A stretch of 64,000 nucleotides of DNA from Prostheceraeus crozeri. Lineage: Eukaryota > Platyhelminthes > Polycladida > Euryleptidae. The DNA lies in NCBI GenBank assembly GCA_907163375.1, contig CAJQUW010007092.1:62001-126000 (forward strand), in the 5' to 3' direction. Both the position numbers and the translations under genes were made by a program. The notes under the pieces were generated by a model. That model saw only the letters and a program-made list of their open reading frames with translations. It ran no database searches and was not told the origin of the DNA. Positions 25,201 through 36,289 of the stretch are shown in pieces (positions within the stretch are counted from its first letter, which is position 1; each line of letters starts with the position of its first letter).

Positions 25201-25844
25201 TTTTCCGTAGCCGCGAGTTTAATGAGCTGTTAGATAAGTGGAAAGTTCAACAGGTCTTGACTTCCGCTTATAGGCCCCAGGGAAACTCGGTGGTTGAGCG
25301 GGTTCATCGTACCGTTAAGAGAACCGTAAAGCGTACAGGAAAATCCCTCGCAGAGGCCGTTTTCTGGGTTAATAATACAAAAGGTAAAAACGATTCAACA
25401 CCTTACGAATTAGTTTTCTGTGCGAAGTCTAGAAAGCCGGATGTTACAGCTGATCGCATTGAGATAGAACGACCCAAATTGAATTACGAGGTAAACGATA
25501 ATTACTTTGATAAAGACCGTAATCCTTTTCTTGTTGGCGATAAAGTTTTTCTTAAGCCTCCTTCCTCCCGATGTGATGACGTTTGGAGCGGTCCACACGT
25601 CGTGACAAAAATCATTTCGAGTGTTTCAGTTGAGTTAGATGATATAAATGTCTCTCGTCATGTATCGCATTTAAGACTGGTACCTTATTGCAGGGAATCT
25701 ACCGAAGTCGACTTAGAAACGAAATACTGCTCTTTGACGAATGATAGCGATGTCGAAATTGATTCTGAGGCGGTACCCCGAAGGAGTAGTCGCGTGACTA
25801 AAAGACCTATTTTTCAAGGTGACCATGTCGTTGATTACAGATAG
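22239..25844 (+). CDS. Gag-Pol polyprotein of the LTR retrotransposon
   Basis: A 1201-residue single frame; ATG 22239 is the first ATG in this frame after the 5' LTR. Residues about 1-190 are a capsid-like Gag region. Two CCHC knuckles (C-x2-C-x4-H-x4-C) begin at residue 197. An aspartic protease DTG is at 265-267. RT spans about 430-620 with YIDD at 574-577. RNase H has D720, E756, D780 and D839. Integrase has an H865-x3-H869-x30-C900-x2-C903 zinc finger and D931, D984 and E1020 with DD35E spacing. A GPY/F-like module starts near W1116. There are no stops or frameshifts. Gag and Pol share one frame, so processing must rely on the protease. The RT reads GFGLASAPKIM and YIDD rather than the usual Ty3 PFGLxNAP and YLDD, which marks a divergent lineage. 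The domain order argues for Metaviridae (Ty3) over Pseudoviridae; a BEL-type assignment is less likely but not excluded from sequence alone. Confidence 0.93.
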   Translation: MSGSLKLVDIVKRFKGERDENIDQWFRRYETAVSIVTAPKDLEAEMARMMPLFLDGPAFATWDQLEPTDKNDFKVVMKALKRVYGLNKASAWLKLKSLRLWPGEQIDIIADDAKTLLKVITGKDPDEELVSLAVIDALPADVKEKVYIQDGEDMKLQDVLSTAKALLATRDALPTAVAATMGPQNSQMKVSKQMVRCQGCRRFGHEKASCIITCFFCNEKGHIQRFCPHRQQQASASMAAATEITGAQISRPMNVNGQRMNALIDTGSVTSVIGEHVVGNESRSRSYISLQSFGRHNVCAYTYVVLSSVITDNNEELGPINAYVVLETDLPTGIDIILGSNVFERTGLILHPRVRPGTELKVDFPYSKGPVVSVLHSDDIHDKDFVATFNGSRWCVRWNWRQNLEPGSDCKIPYNIIDEQDKSPCDAEINDWINEGILVRHDVSFHGKIKRYLPIIAVRQQKGDTVKVRPVLDYRSLNESIESHTAEATPTCADTLRQWRQLGPKCSIIDLKRAYLQVEIDPSLWAYQAVRWKGSDFLLTRLGFGLASAPKIMTAIVTRVLQGDQKIKEGTSSYIDDIYVSESVVSCEKVRSHLNNWGLITKESQKVGKGDVRLLGLCVDSGLRWRRDGSLPLIANILTRREAHKYIGECLGHYPVAGWLRVACAFVQRCTAEDHTRWDDPVSEKIMSLIREIDVRLKVSDPVGGMWEVDPKAPITVWTDSSSLAYGVYLEVEGQVVEDAAWLRPKDDATHINRSELDAAIKGLNLALKWGKRDITIKTDSISVYRWLQSVIHKTRNVKTRALAEVLIKRRLNIISDIIREEQLAVQVVWIESSLNKADSLTRVPNSWVREKLDSVDYADIKFVHEINHFGTNRTYELCKERYKNKSVSKSDIKAVIGDCATCTRIDPSNRFSWDKGSISANNVWEVLGTDVTHVDGRPYLSVIDTASRFTIWRSLRNESSTEIAFNIEQIFAEFGPPAYIMSDNGTVFRSREFNELLDKWKVQQVLTSAYRPQGNSVVERVHRTVKRTVKRTGKSLAEAVFWVNNTKGKNDSTPYELVFCAKSRKPDVTADRIEIERPKLNYEVNDNYFDKDRNPFLVGDKVFLKPPSSRCDDVWSGPHVVTKIISSVSVELDDINVSRHVSHLRLVPYCRESTEVDLETKYCSLTNDSDVEIDSEAVPRRSSRVTKRPIFQGDHVVDYR

Positions 25845-25912
25845 CAGACCTTATATTGTTTCGTATATAATATATACTTTTGTATATTAGTTTCTTAAGA
25901 AACTAGGGAGCG

Positions 25913-26151
25913 TGTGAGCGTGTTGTATTTCTAATTCTCTGTTGTTCACTGTCTTAGGACATAGCAATCCGACTCTCGACCGCATGCCTGACATCCTATT
26001 ATCAAGTGTTCTGGTGACGTTTCATGATAATAACATTTCATTATTGTGCATGTTTCGTGAGTTGTTTTATGCCATTGTTATACAGGTATAAATATCCACG
26101 TCTGCAAATAAAGTGCGTCTTTGCTATTTGGAATTCGCGTTTTTACTTACA
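25913..26151 (+). repeat. 3' LTR
   Basis: Identical to the 5' LTR over 239 bases. Its AATAAA (26107-26112) is the predicted transcript polyadenylation signal. Confidence 0.95.
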
Positions 26152-26156
26152 TAAAT
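26152..26156. repeat. Target site duplication, right (TAAAT)
   Basis: Perfect match to 21966-21970. Confidence 0.9.
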
Positions 26157-27808
26157 TCATTCAGATTTCGTATTCTAAATATGCTTAACCATGCACTTAC
26201 TGCGCAGCTGTAATATTTATCAAGTTTGTCTATATTTCTGAATGATAAAATGAAAACAATTGCTTTGCTATGAGCAATGTGCAACTCAAACATAATTAAA
26301 TAAAGTATCTTTAGTTAGTCAGTATATCAATGTAGGCTAAATTGAAAGAAAACTTTATGACGTAATACATTTCCTTAGATTGCTAATTACAATTATTGCA
26401 ATAATAAACCGTTTCCCACTAATACCACACTTCTCATGGGCCCAATAGGAATTTTGGCTATAGAAGAATCTTTGTGTCAGCACAAAATACAAGGAATGCA
26501 CTTCCTTTACTTAAATTCATTCATTTATTTAAACTTGGGCTTGGGTTTTGAGTTTTGACCTCAAGTTTTTGCCCAACCTTGCTTGCATCCCTGTTCGTTG
26601 AAATCCGCACGTTTCATAAATTCCAATATATCAGCTGATAAATTCAATGAATTCGCCAAACACGCACATTGTTGTCAGAACCTATTAAAATTGATAAAAC
26701 TTTGATCTCAAATTTCACTTAATCTGTATTCATTAGAGCTCCTCAGATTTCTTATTATTTTTAATATTCTAGCTGATGAATTCAATGAATTCGACAAACT
26801 CACGCATGGCTAACAAAAACTAAGCGTGCTTGAGCATTGAACTGAGAGTACAAGCAAGTGCATTGTGGATAAAACCTGTATTTATCCCAGAGTGTTTTGA
26901 CGGCATATTAAATGTGATAGATTTCAAAGATGCTCTCCGTGACTCATGATGATTTTTCCTATCGTCATTAGCTACAAATTATAAGCAACTTAATTGCCTC
27001 CATCATAAAGTCAACCATCTGAATGTCGCGGATGGAAATAAAAATGTTTGAAGATTCCGCGTATCGATTAATAAAAACAAACTTCATGAATAAAGTAAAG
27101 TGGCAATATCTCTTTCACAATTTATCAGTAGTTCACTTTAATGTCTTCCAAAAAGTGGAAAGCCATTAGGAAGCAGCTGAGAAACAAAATGATGAGCAAA
27201 CCATTTTGTGAAATATAAAAATCCTTTAATATCTTTACGAAAATAGCATTTATCTGTGTGTACTGTCTTTTGTGATGCTTCAAACATTTGTGGTTTTGTA
27301 GAGAAGCAGGAAATGTGTGGAGAAATTGCTACAATTAAGTATTTTACCATCGACTTGGGAAAAATCTTGTTTTGGCCAGTTGGGCAATTTTGTGACTTTT
27401 CAATGATTTTCTGCAAAGAAATATTCACCAGTCTTTGACCAATTTGTTGAGGATGTTTCTGTGCTGATTTCCAGGAAATGCAATAAACTATGACATAATC
27501 AGATCGTTACCTCATGAGTCATGACCAATGCCTAATTGACATGTCCAACGTCAGATTATTACGCCGCTGCTAATGTGAGAGATGCGCGGACTGAAAAAGA
27601 AGGACACGCTTATAGAATGATTTGCCGCAAAATATCGACTATCTTTTAGCTCTTCTGCTGAAGTGGCGGTCCATTAAAAGTGGCGTTTTATTACTATCGG
27701 CTTGTCAAAAAGCTAAAATTATGTCATTATTTTGTATTCGATTACATTCTACCTTTTAGAACTTTCATTTCTTACGATCCTTACCAAAATCAGTGGGTAT
27801 ACGTCAAA
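26157..27808. other. Intergenic DNA
   Basis: A G/T-rich patch ending GCATCCCTG at about 26582-26593 resembles a hAT right end, but no left partner or duplication was found. No gene is supported. Confidence 0.45.
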
Positions 27809-28611
27809 GATCGCCAATGATAAAATGATATCACTTTCTGGGGAGAAATGATGTCATTTTATATCATTTTATTTTTAAAAAATAAAAAAAATTGCATCAT
27901 CCAAAAAATTTTGTTCCATTATATTTTCTAATCATAGATTCTTCGCATTTTGTATTGAAGCAAATTTAGTCTCTTTCGTTTGTTTTACCCATGTCACTGC
28001 CCACTGGTGATTAATGTATCGAAAAGAAACATGCTATTGTCTGTCAGTCTGTCTATCACACAGATGTGTACAGTGTATATCTCATATATTGCTGGTTACT
28101 TCAGAGTTCTAGCAGGCCTATAAACATTGAACTCATTAATAACTGTCTTCATGTGTTTGAAGTCTTCACTGCAATCTAAATATTTTCAGCCTTTTTTCGT
28201 TCTTTAGATACTGTTGACCTAACCAACTGCATATTGTAGGCATATTTGTAATTTGAGTGTATAAAGCTTAACTAAAAACTTGCCACGTCTGATGCATAAG
28301 CCATGAGCCCTACCTAAGTTTTGATTATACAAGAAGCTTTGTATGACTAAACTGCTTTCTTCGGCCTTCCATTATTTGGAATATATCGATGCTGCATGCA
28401 ATCTAATTTTAATTTCATTGCTAAGAGCAGTAAAAGCAGCATGGTAGCAGTGTAAATCGAAAAATTCGGTGAAAAATCTATTTTCGGTGTTGGCCTATAC
28501 GTATGTTTAACTGAAAATTGTGTATTTTCATTATAAAAAATAAAATGATGTCATTTCATATCATTTTATAAAATTCGTAATTTTAAAAATAAAATGATAT
28601 CATTGCCGATC
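27809..28611. repeat. Tentative TIR-bounded element
   Basis: GATCGCCAATGAT (27809-27821) is matched in inverted form by ATCATTGCCGATC (28599-28611). Near both ends are multiple AAAATGATATCA and TGATGTCATTT words. The flanks GGTATACGTCA and GGTATATATCA resemble each other but are not a clean duplication. There is no coding frame. Confidence 0.4.
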
Positions 28612-29033
28612 ATAGGTATATATCACCAACTTATTTACATTAAATAAGTTAAATATAACGGAAAACCTATACAAACCTTAGATACTGCTAAATGAATATT
28701 TTGCTTATATCGAAAGCTATGATCAAGTACAACTTCTCGTTATCTAATTAGTAGCTTTTAGCAGCTATTAATGAAATCACCAAAAGTCAGAAGATGGTAA
28801 ACTACAGGTCTCGATAGAAAACAAGCGTGATTTTGCTCATTGTCAGGTGCAATAAAAAAGGAAGTGGACACAACACCACACACAGTGCACAGAATCTGCT
28901 ATTGGCCTATAACGTGTCATCTATTTGTTATACATGTATCATGGAGGCATTCAGTCGTAGTTAGCAAATTAATAAGGAAGCACCAATCAATAAGGAAGTC
29001 AAATTCTCTTGTAGCTCGTTGGAAAGTCATTGA
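28612..29033. other. Intergenic DNA
   Basis: Nothing recognised. Confidence 0.5.
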
Positions 29034-29072
29034 TACAGGATGAGTCAAATTAATTGGCCCTATTTTATAAAG
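29034..29072 (+). repeat. Transposon-terminus-like block, copy 2
   Basis: TACAGGATGAGTCAAATTAA followed by TGGCCCTATTTTATAAA matches 21092-21130 in the same orientation. The shared edge starts at TA-CAGG. Confidence 0.4.
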
Positions 29073-30850
29073 TGTTGTAGATCAGTGAAAATCCAACCAA
29101 TTTTTAAATGAGATGTGTCATTTTAAACCCCAGAGTATCAACAGTAGCGCTATGGTTTTCAAAACAACATAGACATGTCACCTTTGACGATATTCAACGG
29201 TTTTGAATTTGAAAACTTTCCTAGTTTTGCATATTTAAACATGATGTATGCAATAATTGGAAGTGATCACAGTTGATCTGTGAATTTATGCCAAGATGAA
29301 GCTGTCTGTGTCAACAAGACATTTCCTGTGGAAGTCAAATGAGGTGCTAAATGGCCTTCATGGTAGCTGCAGTTTTTTTGGTTGCGTTCACTTTTTAACA
29401 GATGATGGCATAATACACTGAAATAGATTTTTGAGCTGTAAATTTGATTTTTCAGTAATGATTCTTTATTATTAGATATCTATAAAGTCAACATATCTAT
29501 GAACTTCTAATAGTCGTTAAAATGATGTCCACAATCTGGGATTGGAGATAAATGATACATCGCATTGAGAATGCGATTTCTTAATCCGATGTTAATTTGT
29601 TTATTTGAAAGACGTATAAGAATTATTAGACGGAATTCTGAGATGCTAGAATATCGAAATGCAATTCAGAATGCGTCTAAATAAACAAAATAAACCGACT
29701 TTTTATAATATTAACGGACTAGAATGAAACAGCATCTAAACGATGGCGGCTTCCAGTGGTTGACAATGGTCACGCACCCGCACCTTGTCAGGGTACTTTG
29801 CAAAGATTTTCAGTTTTTAAATGTAAAATCCTTTTGACAAGGTAGATCGGAAAATATCTTTCGACAAGAGTTTTTGATTTTACAACTTATGATTAAGAGT
29901 TAGCAACATTAACATAGATATGTGCCTTACTGAGGAGCTGAAATGACCATCAAGAAGCAGATGTTGTCCATTCGAATTTCTAGTCCTATTTACTTATACA
30001 ATGAGAAAAGTCGGATTTCTATGATCAGTAGTATGTAATAGCAGGAGTTTAGTATAGGAGAGCATGAAAATCATAAACAGATTGAATCTGTCAACAGAGT
30101 GCAATCATTTACTTCATTAAGAATCTTCGGTTAGCATCAATGACAGAATTGACTTGGGAAATGTTTTCCAAACCTAAATAGAATATCATGATAGAGACAA
30201 AGTTTGAAAACGGAATATATTCGATAAGCGGGTTACTTTGTCATTGAAATGAATTCTATGGAGTCTCTGAGTTCAAAGCGCTTCAATAGGACACGATCTT
30301 TCGTTTCATTAATCCTCTACAGAGCCTTGCCAGGTTGCTGTAAGCCAGATGAGGCACTGTGAGACCTGACCCTAACCTTTGATTGAAGGGAGACAGCGAC
30401 AGGAAGAGGAATTGATGCTGAGACGTGTAGCAACTTCAAACACTTCAGATATAGGAGTTCTCCTCCCTTTTCTGTTTATAACCATTTCCTCAAGTCCTCG
30501 CAAATTTCTGAGCAGCTTGAAGCGTCAGTGATTCTTCTCAACACAAGTTTTACTTATATGAAAATGATAAAAAAGTGTAGCTTCCTTCTAACGTTGAAGA
30601 AATTGACACGGAAATGAAAATCATGCTCAACAATTTTGGTTTGCTGGAAATGTTTTGTAATCATCCAGGAGGAATCAAAGAAATATGACACTCAATAATA
30701 ATAATAAAAGGCTAGAATGGACATGGTCATTGAAAACAATAAAACGTCAAGGACAAGCGTTGTCATGACAACGTTGCCTAAACGATGGCGGTTTCCAGTG
30801 GCGGGAAACGGAAAGTTACTGGGAGCTTATCTGGAAATGCTCACGATTAT
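29073..30850. other. Intergenic DNA with a short direct repeat
   Basis: CTAAACGATGGCGG-TTCCAGTGG occurs at about 29735 and again at about 30778 with one difference, which suggests shared repeat ancestry. A small foldback (TTGTTTATTT versus AAATAAACAA) spans about 29597-29690. No gene is supported. Confidence 0.4.
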
Positions 30851-30852
30851 TA

Positions 30853-32514
30853 CAGTCCGTTTCATAAAAAGTGGATCATCCTAAAATTTGACTAAATAAA
30901 ACATAAGAATGATACAGAAAGCATTTTTCATGTTATTTCATATCCCTAATATATATAATGTCCTTATATAATCTGATAAGCTATGATACAGTAACGGTTC
31001 TTAAGAAGCTAATATTTTGTGCCCTACCCTTATTGTCAATGACATTACCAATTCGACTAGGCATTGATTCAATGATATCGTTAATTTTTGACTGATCTAA
31101 CTTTCTCCACTCTCTTTTTAACAGTGACGTAAGTTGTGATACGCCATCTGTAGGTAGCAGTGAACGACGAACGTTACGTTTTAGAATACTCCATACATTT
31201 TCTATGGGATTCAGATCAGGAGAACGAGCTGGCCAAGATAATGTCCTAAGCCCTAATTGAGACTTGCATAAGTTGACTCTACTACTCCTGTGACACGTAG
31301 CATTATCATCCATAAATAACCAAGTCGATGGATCACCAAGTTGATCTGTCATTGGCCAATGTTCATTCGTAAAACATTCACATAGCGTTCAGAATTCATG
31401 GTTCCTTGCTGTATGTGAAGTTCAGAGCGGCCATTGGTCCAAATGCCAGCCCAAATCAGTAGAGTCGCACCACCTTGTACCCGGGGACGACGTAAATGTC
31501 TCGGAATTTCCTGATCAGATTTTATCCATAATCTCAATAGACCATCACTATCCTTCAGACGGACTGATGCCTCATCAGACCAGACAACCCGATCCCATTG
31601 ATTTCGCCAGTGACAATGACTCATTGCCCATCTGAGACGTCTTTTTGTATGCTGATCTGATAATTCGATCTGAGAGGGCCTCTTACAGCTCTTGAAATTC
31701 GACTCAATAAGTCTTCTACGAATAGTGGACTTAGAAATAGACGAGACTAGTGCAGCCATCTCAGTTAACGAGAGACTTGGATCAACTTTAACAAATCTCA
31801 AAATTAAGCGGTCTCTACGTTTGGATGTTTTGCGTGGACGGCCAGAGCCCTCTTTACGACAGAGTCGAAAATCATCATTATGCCATCGATGCACATTTGT
31901 GTAGGCCTAAGGGACATTTAGTCGCTTAATGCTTGTAGCTCGCAAAGAAAACCCTAGTTCTAGCAAGGCTGACACTTTGCCTTTTGTGAATGCGATCTCG
32001 TTATTGTTCATTTGTGCTTTGTATTGTTTTCAACCGGTAAGAGATAGATTTCTAGCTGAAAGCAATCAGGAGTGCTGCCAACACCACCGCAACGAAGTCA
32101 GGAAGCTATGGAACATGAAGTCCAGTTAATCACATGTAGCAGTTACATTATTGTTGATGAATAATGGTGCTATATTGGCTATGATTGACCGATTTTCTTT
32201 ATTTTTGTTTTGCTTGATAGCTTTTGGCTTGTAGAACAACATATTACATAACAAAGGAAACAAATGTAATTTTATAAGAGTGAGGTATGATTTCGTGTAA
32301 CATTGCTAAATGAAGATCAAATTATCTACTACGTTTTTATCTATAACAGGAAAACAACTCCATATTCATGCTTGAAATTTCCAACAATGATATTAGTAAG
32401 TACAACTGACATATCCTCCAAATTTCAGAGAAATTCGTTCAAGTTTGGCGGAGTTAGACAAAGTTGAAGTTAAGGCGATGTTTAAGGGTGATCTATTTTT
32501 TATGAAACAATCTG
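30853..32514 (-). mobile_element. Tc1-like DNA transposon
   Basis: A 1662-base element flanked by TA on both sides (30851-30852 and 32515-32516), the Tc1/mariner target. The terminal inverted repeats extend about 32 bases with roughly seven differences: left CAGTCCGTTTCATAAAAAG, right (reverse complement) CAGATTGTTTCATAAAAAA. The size and a single minus-strand DD34E transposase frame fit the family. The transposase is broken, so the copy is non-autonomous. Confidence 0.9.
30981..32011 (-). pseudogene. Tc1-like transposase, one stop and one frameshift
   Basis: Reading down from an ATG at 32011-32009, the frame gives an N-terminal helix-turn-helix region (KVSALLELGFSLRATS), then a TAG at 31907-31909. 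The frame resumes with the GRPRK hook and a second DNA-binding region. The catalytic core follows: first Asp in VWSDEAS, then after a one-base frameshift near 31365-31378 the second Asp in FMDDNATCH, and the Glu in SPDLNPIEN. The spacing from the second Asp to the Glu is 34 residues, the DD34E signature of Tc1. The joined span is about 343 codons, the normal family length, so nothing large is missing. Both lesions are small, which points to a moderately old copy. The product would have cut and rejoined DNA at TA targets in the nucleus. Confidence 0.88.
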
Positions 32515-32851
32515 TATCATTTCTGTGCATGCATCAAAGCATTTCAATAAAATAACCTGCATGTCCGCCTCATGGCAATAATCTACAACCACTGAATGTT
32601 CCATCAATTTGATTCTTCTTAAGATCAAGCAACATTATCATTATCTTCAATAGCAACAAAGCGCTATTGTCCATTCTACTCTCACTAACTTAAACAAAGC
32701 GAAAGGTCGGATTTCTAGGGGAGGAATCATAGAAATTTGGTTGTTCACTTGGTGGGACTATAATGGATGCAAGCTGTTTGTTGATGGCAATTTCATCTGC
32801 TCGGTCATGCACCGATCAATGTCAATGTTGCTATTTAAAGACGATGGTATT

Positions 32852-33329
32852 TAGGGATTAAAATTCCGTGGACTTATCCAAATCCCAGGATTTCGGGATT
32901 ATAATAATTCAATTCCTGGATCCCAGGTGTTCGAAACAAATCATTCCACAGTACATTTACAGGAAGAAAATTGCTTTCTTGTGGTCTTCTTTATACAGAT
33001 TTTACTAATCTGACCGTCACTGACGAACACAGAGTGTGTATTTATAGTTTTGTGAGTCGTTTACTTCTTTAATTACTTGTCATTCTCAGCCCATTTGCTA
33101 CTATTTTTTATATCATTTTTTTGTTGCCGGAGAATGTTGAATCGCATTCTCATTAATTACTCAAACAATAACGAAAATCATTTCGGTTTCCACTCACATA
33201 GCATTAAAACATTACAAAATGCTACAATGCAAATGCCTACAAATATCACAAAATGCTACTAAAATGACAATTAGATCAATCCTAAGATCCCGAGAGCAAA
33301 ATCCCGGGATTTCGAGATTGCAAACCCTG
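32852..33329. repeat. Possible non-autonomous hAT element
   Basis: The left block TAGGGATTAAAATTCC and the right block (reverse complement) CAGGGTTTGCAATCTCG share internal words such as AATCCCGGGATTT and TTTCGGGAT. An 8-base duplication is not recognisable at the inferred ends, so the limits are uncertain. Confidence 0.4.
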
Positions 33330-34108
33330 ATTCTAAAGAGTGAAACCGGTCATAGTTGCAAATTCTTGCCGTATGTCGATAAACTGCAAGTTACTGTATA
33401 AAAATGAGTCAATACGAAAAAAGAGAAATTATGGCATTTTGATACCATACAAAGCACAATGACAGGCTGCCGGCGTGCTTAGCCATATTCAGCCTCCATC
33501 ATAGTTTAGGCACCGTTGCTACGATAATTCATGTCCACGACATGGCATTGTTACCAAGTTGGATGTCCGAGGATTGCAATGATATGAAAAGGAAAATTGC
33601 TCAAAAGTTCATTAAACGTCCACAAGCTGCCACCACAGTAAGGAGCAAGGTTCGATCCCTGTGGTTCTGGATGGAGAAGGCTGTGATGCGGTGGCTCCAA
33701 AAAGAAGGATTTGCCCCAGTTCAATATCCGTTTGGAGAACGTAGCGACGCTGGTTTCAGAAAGAACGAGATGAAGGAGTGAGTGCATCGTGCAGACTCAA
33801 CACCGTTCTGACAAGGGTTATGTGCAAGTACATAAACATAGGCTATAATCCGCGTAGAAAGCAGCCGATGTAAAACGGGGACCATAATAACCTCTGTGTG
33901 GTGTGTGATCGCAGTTGACAGGCAAGCAAATAGCTAATAAATTGCTAAGCTTTCAAGTTTATTAAACTGTTTACTTCATCCAAATGGAATATTTTTATTC
34001 AAATAAAGTCAAGAGAGAGTTGTTTGTCATTTCATGCTAGCTCGGTTTGACCAAAGTCCTCTGTGTTTCGGTACAATCTAAGTAATTTGGAGGAGGGTCC
34101 AGCAATCA
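33330..34108. other. Intergenic DNA
   Basis: A 79-codon + frame at 33542-33781 is also open on the opposite strand and has no motif. Nothing else is supported. Confidence 0.4.
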
Positions 34109-34116
34109 GTCTCAAT

Positions 34117-35144
34117 TAAAGATGAGCGATCCTACCCGAAACCCTACCCAAAACCCAAACCCGACCCGAAAGCCGAACCCGAATGCTCGGGTTCGGGTAC
34201 AGCAATTAAGAGGTCGGGTCGGGTAGGATTATCTCTTTTATCTAAAACACAAAAAACCCGAAATAACCCGAATTCGGGTTTTTTCGGGTTGGAGCATGCA
34301 AATCTGAAGAATGTTTAGAACTTTAAAAAATATTTTCTGTGAAATTAGTGCTGTTTCATGTGTACCTGCAGTTTAATGAAGTTTTTCAAGAAACTGTGGC
34401 TTATCACATTATTCTCATTGTGAATTTTTGATCTAATAAAATACTTTGCGCTACATATTTTCTAAAACAACGAAAGATAATTATCAAATAAATGGAATCT
34501 GTTCTTGTGGTCTCTAAAGGCCTCATTCTCATAATGACATGTAGATCGTGGCTCGCAGGATGGACGGAAAGAAATGAAATCTAATTTGAGATAAGCTTTA
34601 CATAGGAACGGAAGCTTAACTACACATCAAATATTATTGAAATTTTAGCATCCATCTGCAGAATTATGTTGTTACATGTAGTGATGCAGTTCAGCTGCTC
34701 GGACCTTGACATCTTCATTGACATTGAGAGTCAAAGTGTCTCAATCAGAGTTTTGAAGGAGTATGCTGCTCCACCTATAATACGTATCGCGAAGCAGTCG
34801 ATTGTTTTGTAAAGATTCCGAATTTTGTCATGTATTGTAGGTTATATTAATTTCGCGGGTAATTATGCAACTTATTTAGTATTTGTTTGAATGCCTTATT
34901 AGCCAAGAGAAAATAATATACTAACTACTACGTATTTTAAGAAAATACTAAAATAATACTACTAAGAAGTTAGACTACCGCCCGGTATCACATTAGGATC
35001 AAGCATTAGCTTTATATATAGAAATGTTTCTGATTTTTCGAATATAATCGGGTCGGGTTTTGGCACTCTTTGTCAGGTTCGGGTTGAAATTTTGTTCGAC
35101 TCGGGTATCCGAATTTTTGGAACCCGACCCAACGCTCATCTTTA
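34117..35144. mobile_element. Non-autonomous hAT-type DNA transposon
   Basis: A perfect 12-base inverted terminus TAAAGATGAGCG/CGCTCATCTTTA is flanked by the perfect 8-base direct repeat GTCTCAAT (34109-34116 and 35145-35152). The subterminal regions are packed with CCCGAACCCGA and CGGGTCGGGTT words on opposite strands, which may serve as transposase-binding repeats. The 1028-base interior has no transposase frame. Confidence 0.9.
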
Positions 35145-35152
35145 GTCTCAAT

Positions 35153-36029
35153 CACTGGAAGGAGAGCACTGAGCGAATTTCAACACTTCTGTTTCATTAC
35201 TTCAATCAGACTGATTGCTAACGCATGTTGTGTAACAATCAGAGACCTGACTGTCCTTATTTACACGAAGTCATGTGAAGCTTGCAGACATTAATTCGAG
35301 GTTAAGAGTTCATTCTGATAACTGCCCAGTGGGACAGCCTGAAAAGGGCGTAACTTTCTGTGTGTGGTTCGAACAGCTAGTGTAAATTCGATTGCCATGC
35401 ACCAACCCTGATTCATAGCAACATGTCATAATTGCGCACGGAATTGCAATCTCTTCACTGATTTGTTTACAACATAGAATTACGTCAACGCTTCTCATTA
35501 ACTTCTTCTGCTTTCACATCGATTTGCAGTTACGGAAATTCGGAGCAGGTTACCTTAAAAGGACACAGTCTTGATTAAGTCGGGAGCGATAACTGAGCGA
35601 TAACGAAGAAATACTCCCACGGCATGAATTCATTACAGATAAACACGCCATCTAATCGGAAACGGCAGTTACTAAATTTGTCAAGTTTGAAATGCGCTCA
35701 AAATATCCTGTTTAGACATCATCAGCAGAACTTCATGAGAACTTAGTTGTCTCATCACTTTTCCTCCACGTGAATTATTCAAAGAAACAGGAGAATGATA
35801 AACCATCTTTTATTCGTTTCTACAGAGTGCTAGTGCTATTGACTGACAAACTAGGAGGTCAAATAAAGTTAAGTCTTCATTTGTAGGTCAATGGTTCTAT
35901 GCGGCCTTCCACAACAGGTGGACACAAGTTAGTCTAGATAGATTTTTGTCAAAGCATCAAGGCTATTGATCATACAAAGTATTTTGCATGTGTAAGTATA
36001 CAATATTTTAACAACAGAGAAATTAAATA
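35153..36029. other. Intergenic DNA
   Basis: Nothing recognised. Confidence 0.5.
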
Positions 36030-36200
36030 AGCGATAGATCAAATTGCCATGCAAAAGACGTGCGGCTGGTAGGATTCGAACCTACGACCAAGGTTAACTA
36101 GACCTGTGGTCTTACCAACTGAGCTACGAGCCACTTATGCCACTTATGCCACTGTGTCAATTGGCAGTCTATATCAGTGGCAATTGACAAAGGCGGGCAT
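36030..36200 (-). repeat. tRNA-derived SINE, family A, copy 1
   Basis: The minus strand of 36061-36134 is a tRNA-like head. It has box A TAGCTCAGTTGG, a perfect T-arm GTAGG-TTCGAAT-CCTAC including box B, a nearly complete acceptor stem, and an anticodon loop CTAGTTA that suggests tRNA-Thr(AGT) ancestry. The D and anticodon stems are imperfect. Sequence on both sides, including TTGGCAG, is shared with 52230-52400, so it is a SINE and not a tRNA gene. Confidence 0.65.
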
Positions 36201-36289
36201 AAAATATTTTTAGATTAGTAGATATGCAAAACACTATGTGATACATGTGTGCATTCAAAAGTCACTTTGCCACCACTGATAGCTAGGTA

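Larger units (their letters stand above)
21971..26151 (+). mobile_element. Complete Ty3-like LTR retrotransposon
   Basis: A 4181-base element bounded by two identical 239-base LTRs (TG...CA) and a perfect 5-base target duplication. It holds one uninterrupted Gag-Pol frame in the order Gag, protease, reverse transcriptase, RNase H, integrase. No envelope frame is present. A purine-rich stretch (AAGAAACTAGGGAG, about 25897-25910) just before the 3' LTR is a plausible polypurine tract. The bases just inside the 5' LTR (AGCTATCACGGCCG) lack the usual TGG start of a tRNA primer-binding site, so the priming mechanism is unclear. LTR identity and the open frame indicate a recent insertion that could still be competent. 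Confidence 0.95.

Noticed and set aside
26540-26593. hAT-like right terminus ending GCATCCCTG
   Set aside because: No left terminus or 8-base duplication could be found.
33542-33781. 79-codon frame with a GGTTCGATCCC word that could be a tRNA box B
   Set aside because: No box A at the right distance, and the opposite strand is equally open; no motif in either protein.
36061-36134. Functional tRNA gene on the minus strand
   Set aside because: D and anticodon stems are imperfect, and the head plus flanks recur at 52261, so it is a SINE head.
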